From NCBI RefSeq assembly GCF_009707865.1, contig NZ_WMBA01000071.1, positions 1 to 41,669 of the forward strand: a stretch of DNA of 41,669 nt, read 5' to 3'. This stretch comes from Amycolatopsis pithecellobii (lineage in GTDB: Bacteria > Actinomycetota > Actinomycetes > Mycobacteriales > Pseudonocardiaceae). Shown here piece after piece: positions 1 through 6,980 of this stretch. Under the pieces are notes generated by a model. The model did not search any database. It was given only the letters and a program-made list of their open reading frames with translations, and had not been told where the DNA came from. The position numbers were made by a program, and so were the translations under genes. Every line of letters starts with the position of its first letter. Position 1 is the stretch's first letter.

Positions 1-1314
1 GGCCTGCGCCGCCCCGCCCTCCGTCCCGGTGAGGACCCCGCCAACGCCCACCGGACAACCGACAGCCTCCGCCGCCCGGACCGCACCGGCAGCGGCGCCT
101 ACCCCGTGGTGCCCGAAAGCCGCGCGACTTCGAGCGGCGCACATCCCGTAGCGCCGGACGACCACGCCGATTCGAGTGGCGGGTATCCCGTGGTGCCGGA
201 GGGACGCGCGGCCGTGAGCGGCGCGTATCCCGTCGTTCCCGGCACTTTCAGCGCCTTCGCCGACCAGGCCGACCAGCCCGGGCGTGCCGATTCGAGTGGC
301 GGGTATCCCGTGGTGCCGGGCAGTTTCAGCGCTTTCGCCGACCAGGAAGCCGAAATCCCCGGCGGCGCCACCTCGGCCGATGGCCGCGCCACGGCAAGCG
401 GCGGCTTCCGCACCGGCGAAGGACCAGCCGGCACCAAGCGCGCCGCCAGGTCCACCTCCACCGGCGAAAACCCGGTCACTTCGACCGGCGCCAACCGCAC
501 CGTCGGCGGGTCTGCCCGTGAGCGCCGGGCCACCTCGACCGGGAGCAACCGGGCCGTGGGCAGGTCCACCTCGACCGGCGGCTTCCGGATCAGCGAGAGC
601 CGGGCCGCCTCGACGGGGATGAACCGCGCGGTCGGCAAGGCCACCTCGACCGGCGAGCAGCGCACCACAGGCGAAGGCCGTTCCACCGCCACCGAAGGCC
701 GCTCCACGGTGACCGGCACCCACCGGGCGATGGGCAAGCTCGCCGGGCGGCGGCGGGTCGCGAAATGGCCGATCTTCGCCGGCGCCTTCGTCGTCCTGCT
801 GATACTCGGGCTGCTGGCCTGGGGCTGGGCCAACAACGTCCTCAACAGCCGCGCCGAGGCCCAGGCCAACGCCTGCACCGACGGCAATTCCACGCTGACC
901 GTCGTCGTTACCCCGTCCGCGCAGAAACCGCTCACCTCCGCCGCGGACCGGTGGAACCGGGCGAACACGGTCGTCCACGCGCACTGCGTGCACGTCGAAG
1001 TCCGCGCGATTCCCCCGCAGCAGGTGCTGGACGCGCTCACCGGCAAGGCCGACGTGAGCACGATCGGCGGCTTCCCGGCGGCGTGGGTTCCGGAGAACTC
1101 CTTCTGGATCAACCAGCTGGTGACCGCGAAGCCCGGCATCGTCGGCTCCCCCGCGGAGTCGGTCGCCTCGGCCGCCTCCACCGACTACCAGTTCCTCGGG
1201 CTGGCGGGCCCCACCGTGGACGAGGTGCAGACCCGCGCGGCCCAGGTGTTCCGCGACTTCCTGCACGAGCCGGCGCAGCAGGCCGACTTCAAGGCCGCCG
1301 GCCTCAGCGGCTGA
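1..1314 (+). CDS. Membrane-anchored repeat protein with a short periplasmic-binding-like domain (5' end outside window)
   Basis: The reading frame is open from base 1 to the TGA at 1312-1314, so the true start lies upstream; a GTG at 106 is only internal. About the first 110 visible residues carry repeats of the type SSGGYPVVP and FSAFADQ. A Ser/Thr-Gly-rich stretch of units such as TSTGxNRxVG follows (roughly residues 140-240). An Arg-rich turn then precedes one membrane helix (about residues 256-277), which predicts a cytoplasmic N-terminus and an extracellular C-terminus. The outer part starts like an SBP_bac_11 (molybdate-type) binding domain (TLTVVVTPSAQ, then WVPENSFW). It ends with the family's usual C-terminal helix (FRDFLHEPAQQADFKAAGL), but the middle of the domain is missing and no VWA domain follows. 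Upstream sequence could encode a kinase or another cytosolic domain. The architecture is clear; the function is unknown. Confidence 0.72.
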   Translation, partial: GLRRPALRPGEDPANAHRTTDSLRRPDRTGSGAYPVVPESRATSSGAHPVAPDDHADSSGGYPVVPEGRAAVSGAYPVVPGTFSAFADQADQPGRADSSGGYPVVPGSFSAFADQEAEIPGGATSADGRATASGGFRTGEGPAGTKRAARSTSTGENPVTSTGANRTVGGSARERRATSTGSNRAVGRSTSTGGFRISESRAASTGMNRAVGKATSTGEQRTTGEGRSTATEGRSTVTGTHRAMGKLAGRRRVAKWPIFAGAFVVLLILGLLAWGWANNVLNSRAEAQANACTDGNSTLTVVVTPSAQKPLTSAADRWNRANTVVHAHCVHVEVRAIPPQQVLDALTGKADVSTIGGFPAAWVPENSFWINQLVTAKPGIVGSPAESVASAASTDYQFLGLAGPTVDEVQTRAAQVFRDFLHEPAQQADFKAAGLSG

Positions 1315-1326
1315 CGGCCGCGGCGG

Positions 1327-2148
1327 TCAGGCCTCGAGCCGGTCGGGATCGGGGCCGGTCCGGCCACCGTTGTCTAGTTCGTCGATGACCGCCAGGTCAT
1401 CGGGCGCGAGTTCGAAGTCGAACACCTCGAAGTTCTCGCGGATACGGGACGGGGTGACCGATTTCGGGATCACCACGTTCCCGGACTGCAGGTGCCAGCG
1501 CAGCACGATCTGCGCCGGGGACTTGCCGTACTTCGCGGACAGGCCGGTGATCGCCCGGTCCGCCAGCAGCGCGCCCTGCGCGAGCGGGCTCCACGCCTCG
1601 GTCACGATGCGGTGCTCGGCGTGGAATGTCCGCAGTTCGAGCTGGGCCAGGTTCGGGTGCAGCTCGACCTGGTTGACCGCGGGCACGATGCCGGTCTCGT
1701 CGAACAGCCGGCGCAGGTGTGGGATGTGGAAGTTCGACACCCCGATCGCCCGCACCCGTCCGTCCGCGTACAGCTTTTCGAACGCACGCCACGAATCGAC
1801 GTAGGCTCCGCGCTTGGGGGCGGGCCAGTGGATCAGGTACAGGTCGAGGTAGTCGAGCCCGAGCTTGGTCATGCTCTTGTCGAACGCGCGCAGCGCCGAG
1901 TCGTAGCCCTGGTCGCTGTTCCACAGTTTCGTCGTGACGAACAGTTCTTCACGCGGCAGCCCGGATGCCTTGATCGCGTCACCGACTCCGGCCTCGTTCC
2001 GGTAGATCATGGCGGTGTCGATACTGCGGTACCCGGTTTCCAGCGCGGTCTGGACCACTTTCGCCGTGTCTGCGGGCGGTACCTGGAACACGCCAAAACC
2101 GAGGCGTGGGACCGAGACACCGTTGTTGAGCGCAACTTCGGGAGTCAT
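1327..2148 (-). CDS. Aldo/keto reductase
   Basis: A 273-residue NADPH-dependent aldo/keto reductase of full family length. The catalytic tetrad is visible as D44, Y49, K74 and H107, in GYRSIDTAMIY, FVTTKLW and YLIHWP. GVSNF, NQVELHP and the cofactor-binding IPKSVTPSRIREN are also present. It should reduce aldehydes or ketones in the cytoplasm; the substrate cannot be told. I chose the ATG at 2148 over an in-frame GTG at 2172 because homologues begin close to the VxLNNG segment. Neither start has a good ribosome-binding site. The gene is convergent with the repeat protein, 12 bp away. Its start lies 54 bp downstream of a glycine riboswitch and terminator, a position that holds gcvP in related genomes. 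Confidence 0.93.
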   Translation of the reverse strand: MTPEVALNNGVSVPRLGFGVFQVPPADTAKVVQTALETGYRSIDTAMIYRNEAGVGDAIKASGLPREELFVTTKLWNSDQGYDSALRAFDKSMTKLGLDYLDLYLIHWPAPKRGAYVDSWRAFEKLYADGRVRAIGVSNFHIPHLRRLFDETGIVPAVNQVELHPNLAQLELRTFHAEHRIVTEAWSPLAQGALLADRAITGLSAKYGKSPAQIVLRWHLQSGNVVIPKSVTPSRIRENFEVFDFELAPDDLAVIDELDNGGRTGPDPDRLEA

Positions 2149-2202
2149 GGGCCGATCGTGCCACGCGCCCACGGCGGCCGCCGAACGTGGTCGGCCGGCC
2201 GG

Positions 2203-2236
2203 AAAAAAGCCCCGACCGCCATTACGGCGTTCGGGG
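2203..2236 (-). terminator. Intrinsic terminator following the glycine riboswitch
   Basis: On the minus strand an 11-bp stem (CCCCGAACGCC with GGCGGTCGGGG, one mismatch) and a 5-base loop are followed at once by C and six Ts. This is an unusually complete rho-independent terminator for a high-GC genome. It abuts the 3' end of the tandem aptamer and so could be its expression platform. Confidence 0.85.
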
Positions 2237-2237
2237 C

Positions 2238-2440
2238 CTCCCCACTCTGTCCAATGCGCCTGAGAGGTTCACCCGGGGCGTTGGTCCGGGTTTGCACCGT
2301 CGGCGGGGTCATCGGGTTGTGGCCTTGACCCACTTTCCAGAGGCGTCTCTTCCGCGCGGTCCGGGGGCCTGAGAGGTTCCGGGGAGGATTTGCTCCTTCG
2401 GCGCCGAACCCGGGTTGGGGTCCGGTCTCTCCCGCACGGC
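2238..2440 (-). ncRNA. Tandem glycine riboswitch
   Basis: Read on the minus strand, this holds two consecutive glycine aptamers. The first has GGGAGAGACC (around 2436-2424), the conserved core GCGCCGAAGGAGCAA (around 2403-2389) and the closing CCTCTCAGG. The second has GAAGAGAC, GCCGACGGTGCAAACCC and a second CCTCTCAGGCGC. The paired GAGAG/CTCTCAGG elements and the two purine-rich cores are the family signature. Glycine riboswitches normally control gcv genes, usually as ON switches. Here the next gene on this strand is an aldo/keto reductase. Boundaries are good to about 10 bases. Confidence 0.92.
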
Positions 2441-2478
2441 TTCGGCGACTGCACACGCCAGCCTACCGTCAGTTAATT

Positions 2479-3045
2479 TCAGCCCGTGCGGCGGGCATTG
2501 CGTCGCTGGGTCAGCTCGTCCGGGACGATCGCTTCGATCTCGCCGCCGTCGGCGCGCTCGGCCGGGAACTCGTGGATAGTGCCGCTGATCTCCTGCATCG
2601 GGACCTTCACCGCGATGCCGAACACCCCTTGGCCGCCTTGCAGCAGATCGACGATCTCCTCCGGTGAGGTGCACTCGTACACCGTGGTGCCGTCCGACAC
2701 CAGCGTCACCTTCGCCAGATCCGCGACGCCGCGGGCCCGCAGGTGATCGACCGCGACCCGGATGTTCTGCAGCGACACCCCGGTGTCCAGTAAACGCTTC
2801 ACGATCTTGAGCGCGAGGATGTCCTTGAACGAGTACAGCCGCTGCGAACCGGAACCGTGCGCGGTCCGGATGCTGGGCGCGACCAGTTTCGTGCGGGCCC
2901 AGTAGTCGAGCTGCCGGTAGGTGATACCGGCGATCTGGCAGGCCGCGGGCCCCCGGTAACCGACCAGTTCATCAGGCAGGGACGAGTCAGGGAACAATTC
3001 GCCCTGCTCTCCGTCGACCGCCTTGATCGGCCTCTCCTCGACCAC
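2479..3045 (-). CDS. MerR-family transcriptional regulator (Rv1830-like)
   Basis: A 188-residue MerR-type DNA-binding protein. The N-terminal winged helix-turn-helix reads YRGPAACQIAGITYRQLDYW, then LVAPSIRTAHGSGSQRLYSF. A dimerisation helix follows, then a C-terminal domain typical of the mycobacterial Rv1830 family rather than of metal sensors (no clustered Cys). The GTG start at 3045 has GGGGAGG about 5 bases upstream; the frame stays open further but without MerR similarity. It ends the minus-strand run gcvH-garA-merR-DUF151-merR, a neighbourhood conserved in mycobacteria, where the next gene is gcvP. Its ligand is unknown. It is separated from the upstream DUF151 gene by 392 bp. Confidence 0.9.
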   Translation of the reverse strand: MVEERPIKAVDGEQGELFPDSSLPDELVGYRGPAACQIAGITYRQLDYWARTKLVAPSIRTAHGSGSQRLYSFKDILALKIVKRLLDTGVSLQNIRVAVDHLRARGVADLAKVTLVSDGTTVYECTSPEEIVDLLQGGQGVFGIAVKVPMQEISGTIHEFPAERADGGEIEAIVPDELTQRRNARRTG

Positions 3046-3300
3046 GCATGCCTCCCCTCGCCCGGCCGTGCGGCCGGTCGAAACAAGCACCGGGATCCCG
3101 GGAGCGGAACCCCTGCCGGTGAAACCGCATCGATGTGTTCTTGCAGAGGGAGAATCACACCTTGGCGATTTACCGCCTTCGACGGTATGCGTGCGGGCCC
3201 CACCGGTCAACGCGACGCGCGGAACGCCCCCACACCAACTCACCACGACAGCCCGGCAGAATCCGATACCAACGCAACCGCAGCGGCCCAGCGAGCCGAC
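3046..3300. other. Gene-free spacer upstream of the MerR gene
   Basis: No convincing coding frame on either strand. The right end holds the 12-mer ACCAACGCAACC at 3268-3279. It recurs at 3303-3314, inside the adjoining repeat element, and at 21788-21799. The MerR promoter should lie here, but I could not place it. Confidence 0.5.
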
Positions 3301-3440
3301 TCACCAACGCAACCACAACGGGGGTCCAGGGGGCTCGCCCCCGGCGGGGGTTTGGGGGTTCGACCCCCAAAAGACACAGGTAAGGCGCCCTGGGGCTCGC
3401 GCTTTCCGCGAGCACACCTCACCCGAAACCGGGCGCCTTA
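3301..3440. repeat. Composite hairpin repeat, copy A
   Basis: Shares most of its sequence with 21786-21928. In plus-strand order it has the ACCAACGCAACC leader, a GC-rich hairpin around CCAGGGGGC-TCG-CCCCC, a second hairpin (3351-3371, TTTGGGGGT-TCG-ACCCCCAAA), a GACAC link, and an outer inverted repeat TAAGGCGCCC (3381-3390) / GGGCGCCTTA (3431-3440). The outer repeat encloses a conserved core with its own hairpin (GCTCGCG-CTTTC-CGCGAGC). The right arm contains the TAA stop of the DUF151 gene (3438-3440), so the element begins exactly at the stop codon on the minus strand. It probably terminates transcription. Confidence 0.8.
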
Positions 3441-3911
3441 TGTATCTGCGCCGCGGAAGTCTTCCGGGGACACGGAGTCGAGGAACTCGCGGAACTTCTC
3501 CACTTCGTCTTCCTGCTCGTCCGGGATGATCAGCCCGGCCTCTTCGAGCACGGAGTCGACGGCGTGGATCGGCACCCCGACCCGCAGGGCCAGTGCCACC
3601 GAGTCGCTCGGCCGCGCGGAGACCCGGATATCGCCGTCGAACACCAACTCCGCGAAGAACGTGCCTTCGCGCAGGTCGGTGATCACGACCTGTTCCAGTT
3701 CGCGGCCCAGCGCCCCGATGACCTCCTTGAGCAGGTCATGAGTCAGCGGCCGGGCCGGGCGCACGCCCTGTTGCTCCAGCGCGATGGCGGTGGCCTCGAC
3801 GGATCCGATCCAGATCGGGAGGTACCGCTCGCCCTCCGTCTCCCGCAGCAGCAAGATCGGCTGATTCGCGGGTAGCTCGACCCGCACGCCGACGACGCGC
3901 ATTTCGCTCAT
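3438..3911 (-). CDS. DUF151 / bifunctional nuclease family protein (Rv1829-like)
   Basis: A 157-residue protein of the bifunctional nuclease (DUF151) family; Rv1829 is similar in length. Recognisable stretches are RVVGVRVELPANQPILLLRE, YLPIWIGSVEATAIAL, RPLTHDLL and SARPSDSVALALRVGVPI, followed by an acidic C-terminus with EEAGLIIPDEQ. Plant BFN proteins have RNase and DNase activity; whether actinobacterial members do is unsettled. The ATG at 3911 is preceded by GAGAGGGAGG about 9 bases upstream. It lies between two MerR genes, with a 229-bp leader that carries a promoter candidate. Its stop codon lies inside the repeat element. Confidence 0.9.
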   Translation of the reverse strand: MSEMRVVGVRVELPANQPILLLRETEGERYLPIWIGSVEATAIALEQQGVRPARPLTHDLLKEVIGALGRELEQVVITDLREGTFFAELVFDGDIRVSARPSDSVALALRVGVPIHAVDSVLEEAGLIIPDEQEDEVEKFREFLDSVSPEDFRGADT

Positions 3912-4080
3912 CGGACTTCGCCTCCCTCTCCTGTGCGCGGGCTGCAACGCCGCCTCGACGATCCCGCGTCGACGATTCCGACGCTACTCGTCCGCTTGGC
4001 GCTGTGCTCGCTTGTCTCGCGTAGTGACCGGCGCGCGTTCGTTGTCCGGCAATCCATAACCAACCGTACGGCATCCGGGG

Positions 4081-4109
4081 CGATAGGAAGAGTCATGAAA
4101 CTGTGTCAA
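4081..4109 (-). promoter_or_regulatory. Candidate sigma-70 promoter of the DUF151 gene
   Basis: On the minus strand a perfect TTGACA (4109-4104) is followed after 17 bases by CTATCG (4086-4081). The -35 box is consensus; the -10 box is weak. It lies about 170 bp upstream of the DUF151 start, in a region with no gene. Confidence 0.4.
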
Positions 4110-4140
4110 TACCGACCGTGGAGCAGCCGATGTAGCCGCC

Positions 4141-4887
4141 TCATCCCCCGGTCACGCCCCGGATGCCGGCTTTGACCAGCAACGTGTGCAACGTGACCGA
4201 GAGGGCCGCCAGTTCCCGGACCATCTCGTCCGCACGCGCTCTCGCATCGGCGTCGTGATGACGCGAGACCGGGGTGACGATCTGTTCGAGCAGCCCGACC
4301 TCGCGGTCGGCCGAGGCCCGGAAGGCACGCAGATGCCGTGGTTCGATGCCGAACTCGGTCATCGCCTTGACCGTGCGCGCGACCAGCACCGCGTCCGGAT
4401 CGTAGAACCCGGCGGCACCGGGCCGGAGCAGCCCGTACTGCTCGAGCTCGGTCAGGACCGGCGCGTCGATACCGGCCTCGGCCAGCAACTCCTCCTGGGT
4501 GAGCCGGATTTCCCGCCCTGGCGCGAAATCCCCGGCCGCGGGCAGCCCGTCGCCGGTGTGGGCCGACAGCGCCACGAGCTTGCGCGGCAACCGCGTACCG
4601 GCCACCTCGTGCCCGTCGGCGCCGCGGTCCGCGGCGTCGAGCTGTTCCTTGATCACCTTCAAGGGCAGGTAGTGATCCCGCTGGGCGGACAGCACAAAAC
4701 GCAGACGCTCGACATCCGCCGGGGAGAACTGGCGGTAGCCCGACCGCGTGCGGCCGGGCTGTACCAGTCCCTCCGACTCGAGAAACCTGATCTTGGAGAT
4801 GGTCACGTCGGGGAAATCGGCGCGCAGCTGCGCCAGTACGGCCCCGATGCTCAACCCATCGCGCTGTGGCCGCCCGGCAGCCGTCAC
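4141..4887 (-). CDS. MerR-family transcriptional regulator (Rv1828-like)
   Basis: A 248-residue MerR regulator. The N-terminal wHTH reads LSIGAVLAQLRADFPDVTIS, then KIRFLESEGLVQPGRTRSGY and RQFSPADVERLRFVLSAQRD. The C-terminal half carries an EYGL-type segment (LTELEQYGLLRPG) and a long helix, as in mycobacterial Rv1828, and no metal-binding Cys pattern. The ATG at 4887 overlaps the garA stop by four bases (ATGA), implying translational coupling with GarA. In mycobacteria the same gene order is kept, and this MerR family has been linked to sigma-A-dependent promoters; here that role is an inference. Confidence 0.92.
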   Translation of the reverse strand: MTAAGRPQRDGLSIGAVLAQLRADFPDVTISKIRFLESEGLVQPGRTRSGYRQFSPADVERLRFVLSAQRDHYLPLKVIKEQLDAADRGADGHEVAGTRLPRKLVALSAHTGDGLPAAGDFAPGREIRLTQEELLAEAGIDAPVLTELEQYGLLRPGAAGFYDPDAVLVARTVKAMTEFGIEPRHLRAFRASADREVGLLEQIVTPVSRHHDADARARADEMVRELAALSVTLHTLLVKAGIRGVTGG

Positions 4888-5348
4888 TGTGCCCCCTGGC
4901 CTCCGTGCCCCGGGCCGGTCAGGAAGACCAGGCGGAACTTGCCGATCTGCACCTCGTCACCACCGGCGAGCACGGCCTGGTCGACCGGCTCGCGGTTGAC
5001 GTAGGTGCCGTTCAGGCTGCCCACGTCGATCACCACGAACTCCCCGCCCTCGCGGCGGAATTCCGCGTGGCGCCGGGAAACCGTGACGTCGTCGAGGAAG
5101 ATGTCACTGTCGGGATGCCGCCCCGCGCTGGTGGTGTCGCGGTCCAGCAGGAACCGCGAGCCTGCGTTGGGGCCCCGCTTGACGACCAGCAGTGCCGAGC
5201 CGGGCGGCAGCGCGTCGATACCGGCGACCGAGGGCTCGGAGGCCGGTGGCTCGTGGCCCTCGGCGTCCGCCAGGAAGTCGGCCCGGAAAACCGAAGTCCG
5301 TTCCGGAGACTGCTCCGGGGGAACGCCGGGTCCGTCGTTCGTGCTCAC
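4884..5348 (-). CDS. garA: FHA-domain regulator of 2-oxoglutarate metabolism (GarA/OdhI family)
   Basis: A 154-residue protein with a flexible N-terminus and one FHA domain (about residues 50-145). FHA residues are visible: G76-R77 in SAGRHPDSD, S91 in VTVSRRHAEF and N113 in SLNGTYVN. In the family, unphosphorylated GarA inhibits 2-oxoglutarate dehydrogenase and NAD-glutamate dehydrogenase. Phosphorylation in the motif ETTSVFRADFL makes the FHA domain bind its own tail and shuts it off. Here the motif reads ERTSVFRADFL, so the first Thr (the PknG site) is Arg17 and only Thr18 (the PknB-type site) remains. The GTG at 5348 has GAGGAG 7 bases upstream. It overlaps the following merR gene by 4 bp and lies downstream of gcvH. 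Confidence 0.95.
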   Translation of the reverse strand: MSTNDGPGVPPEQSPERTSVFRADFLADAEGHEPPASEPSVAGIDALPPGSALLVVKRGPNAGSRFLLDRDTTSAGRHPDSDIFLDDVTVSRRHAEFRREGGEFVVIDVGSLNGTYVNREPVDQAVLAGGDEVQIGKFRLVFLTGPGHGGQGAQ

Positions 5349-5457
5349 CTGAGCTCTCCTCACCACTGAATTGTTCGCCTACCCAAAAACGTGTGCCGTC
5401 AACGTACCGTGTCTGCCTGGACGCAGCCCCCGCGGCCTCCCTCTGCGCAGGCGAACA

Positions 5458-5841
5458 CTAACCAGCGGTGAGCGCCTGGTAGGCCTCGGAATCGAGAAGG
5501 GTGGCGACCGCGGCCGGGTCGCGGAGTTTGAGCTCGATGAGCCAGCCTTCGCCGTACGGGTCGCTGTTGATCAGCTCCGGGGAGTCCGCGACCGCGCTGT
5601 TGACGGCCACGACCTCACCGTCCAGCGGCGCGAACAGCTCGGACACGCTCTTGGTCGACTCGACCTCGCCGAACGACTCGCCCGCACCGACCTGCTTGCC
5701 GAGTTCGGGCAGCTCCACGAAGACGACGTCGCCGAGCTGGTCCTGTGCGTACTCGGTGATCCCCACCCGGACCGAGTCGCCGGAGGCGGTGGCCACCCAC
5801 TCGTGCTCCTCGGTGTACCGCAGCTCTTCTGGAGCGGACAA
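5458..5841 (-). CDS. gcvH: Glycine cleavage system H protein
   Basis: A 127-residue lipoyl carrier of the glycine cleavage complex. It shuttles the aminomethyl group between the P, T and L proteins. The lipoyl-lysine is K64 in GEVESTKSVSELF. The family N-terminus RYTEEHEW and the segment VGITEYAQDQLGDVVFVELP are intact. The start is a TTG at 5841 with AAAGGGGA 7 bases upstream. No gcvP, gcvT or lpd is in the window. gcvH heads the garA-merR-DUF151-merR run, 39 bp after the phosphatidyltransferase gene. Confidence 0.97.
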   Translation of the reverse strand: MSAPEELRYTEEHEWVATASGDSVRVGITEYAQDQLGDVVFVELPELGKQVGAGESFGEVESTKSVSELFAPLDGEVVAVNSAVADSPELINSDPYGEGWLIELKLRDPAAVATLLDSEAYQALTAG

Positions 5842-5880
5842 GTCAGTCCCCTTTCCTGCCTGGTTTCGCTCGCGAAAGTC

Positions 5881-6525
5881 TTACATCCCACGCGAGCGCG
5901 CGGCACCCCGGATGGCCGAGACGGTCTGGATCACGTACAGCGCGCCCGACCACAGGTAGAGCACGCAGCCCCAGGACAGGAAGGCGTAGGCGATCGGGCG
6001 GGCCACCGCGGCGACCGTCGAGCCGCCCTGGGTGAGCAGCAGGAAGGGGAACGCGTACATCAGCACGAAGGTCGCCGCCTTGCCGACGTAGGTGACCTCC
6101 GGCGGGGCGAAACCGTTGCGGCGCAAGGCGAGGATGCAGACACCGACGACGAGCTCGCGCACCACCAGCGGCGCGAAGACCCACCACGGGATGATGTCGC
6201 GGACGAGGAACGCGACCAGGATCGCGGCGATGTAGAGCCGGTCGGCGGCGGGGTCGAGCAGCTGACCGAGGCGGCTGGTCTGGTTGAGCCAGCGGGCCAG
6301 CTTGCCGTCGAGCCAGTCGGTGAGCGCACTGAACACCAGCAGCGCGAGTGCCCAGCCGTCTTCGCGCGGCCCCAGCAGGAGCCACAGGAACACCGGGACA
6401 CCCGCCAACCGCAGCAGGGACAGGATGTTCGGGGCGTTGAACGCCTGCGCCAGCAGGCTGGGCTCACCCGGGGGGCCGGCAGGACGGCTGTCGGTCGTGA
6501 CTCTCTCCGGGCTGGACTCGCTCAC
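5881..6525 (-). CDS. CDP-alcohol phosphatidyltransferase (PgsA-like)
   Basis: A 214-residue integral membrane enzyme with about five or six helices. It exchanges CMP for an alcohol on CDP-diacylglycerol. The complete family signature is visible: D70-x2-D73-G74-x2-A77-R78-x8-G87-x3-D91-x3-D95. Acceptor choice (glycerol phosphate, inositol phosphate or another alcohol) cannot be read from the motif. Its position next to gcvH and garA matches mycobacterial pgsA2 (Rv1822), so a PgsA2-type role is likely. The N-terminal 20 residues are polar and variable. The ATG at 6525 is the first in frame. Confidence 0.93.
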   Translation of the reverse strand: MSESSPERVTTDSRPAGPPGEPSLLAQAFNAPNILSLLRLAGVPVFLWLLLGPREDGWALALLVFSALTDWLDGKLARWLNQTSRLGQLLDPAADRLYIAAILVAFLVRDIIPWWVFAPLVVRELVVGVCILALRRNGFAPPEVTYVGKAATFVLMYAFPFLLLTQGGSTVAAVARPIAYAFLSWGCVLYLWSGALYVIQTVSAIRGAARSRGM

Positions 6526-6572
6526 GGACCCAACCCTAGCCGGGTCAGGTCCAGGTCAGCGCGCACACCGCG

Positions 6573-6761
6573 TCAGTTCATGCGGTGGTAGCTCCAGCCG
6601 CGGCGACACAGGTCGGCGGTGGTCAGTGACTGGGGGCGGCCACGGTGGTCGGTGCCGATCCAGCGGGAGTCGCCGGGTTCGAGGACGTAGGGCCGGCCGT
6701 GGCTCCAGACGACGGTGCACGGGATGGTGGGCGGGGCTTCTTGCTCGGTTTCGGTACTCAT
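6573..6761 (-). CDS. Small conserved-looking hypothetical protein (62 aa)
   Basis: A 62-residue acidic-to-basic protein: MSTETEQEAPPTIPCTVVW, then GRPYVLEPGDSRWIGTDHRG, ending in SLTTADLCRRGWSYHRMN. It has six aromatic residues and two Cys, no membrane segment and no signal peptide. I do not recognise a family. Codon use is that of the surrounding genes. The ATG at 6761 follows GAGAGCG closely; a start 15 codons upstream would add only low-complexity Arg/Ala. It sits alone between the phosphatidyltransferase gene and the lipoprotein pair. Confidence 0.6.
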   Translation of the reverse strand: MSTETEQEAPPTIPCTVVWSHGRPYVLEPGDSRWIGTDHRGRPQSLTTADLCRRGWSYHRMN

Positions 6762-6980
6762 CGCTCTCAGTGCTCGGGGACGTCGGGCATGCCTTGGGGG
6801 GCACACGGGGAATGTCGGCCGTTGCGCGCGATCCGTTAGCCACTGGCGGGGAATTCACCCGCACCGGGCAAAACCCACGCACGATCCGTGACTGTCTACT
6901 GTGGACTATTGCTGGTCCGGCGAGCGAGGCAGGGCGCGGCCGGGTAGCCTTCCGCTGCCGATCGCGGAGGGGAGACCGAT

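Noticed and set aside
99..1181. A 360-codon open frame on the minus strand opposite the repeat protein
   Set aside because: It mirrors the plus-strand repeats and has shadow composition. The plus frame has the membrane helix, the SBP-like domain and a sensible stop.
3046..3300. CRISPR-like short repeats (ACCAACGCAACC three times in the window)
   Set aside because: Two copies here are 35 bp apart and the third is 18 kb away, inside the second hairpin element. There is no regular spacer pattern and no cas genes.
5373..5456. Inverted repeat GTTCGCCT (5373-5380) / AGGCGAAC (5449-5456) in the garA-gcvH gap
   Set aside because: Only 8 bp with 68 bases between the arms. It could be chance or a weak regulator site, and I could not support a function.
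5371..6591. A 406-codon plus-strand frame across gcvH and the phosphatidyltransferase
   Set aside because: It is antisense to two certain genes, is rich in Arg/Gln/His/Asp in the usual antisense pattern, and has no recognisable domain.
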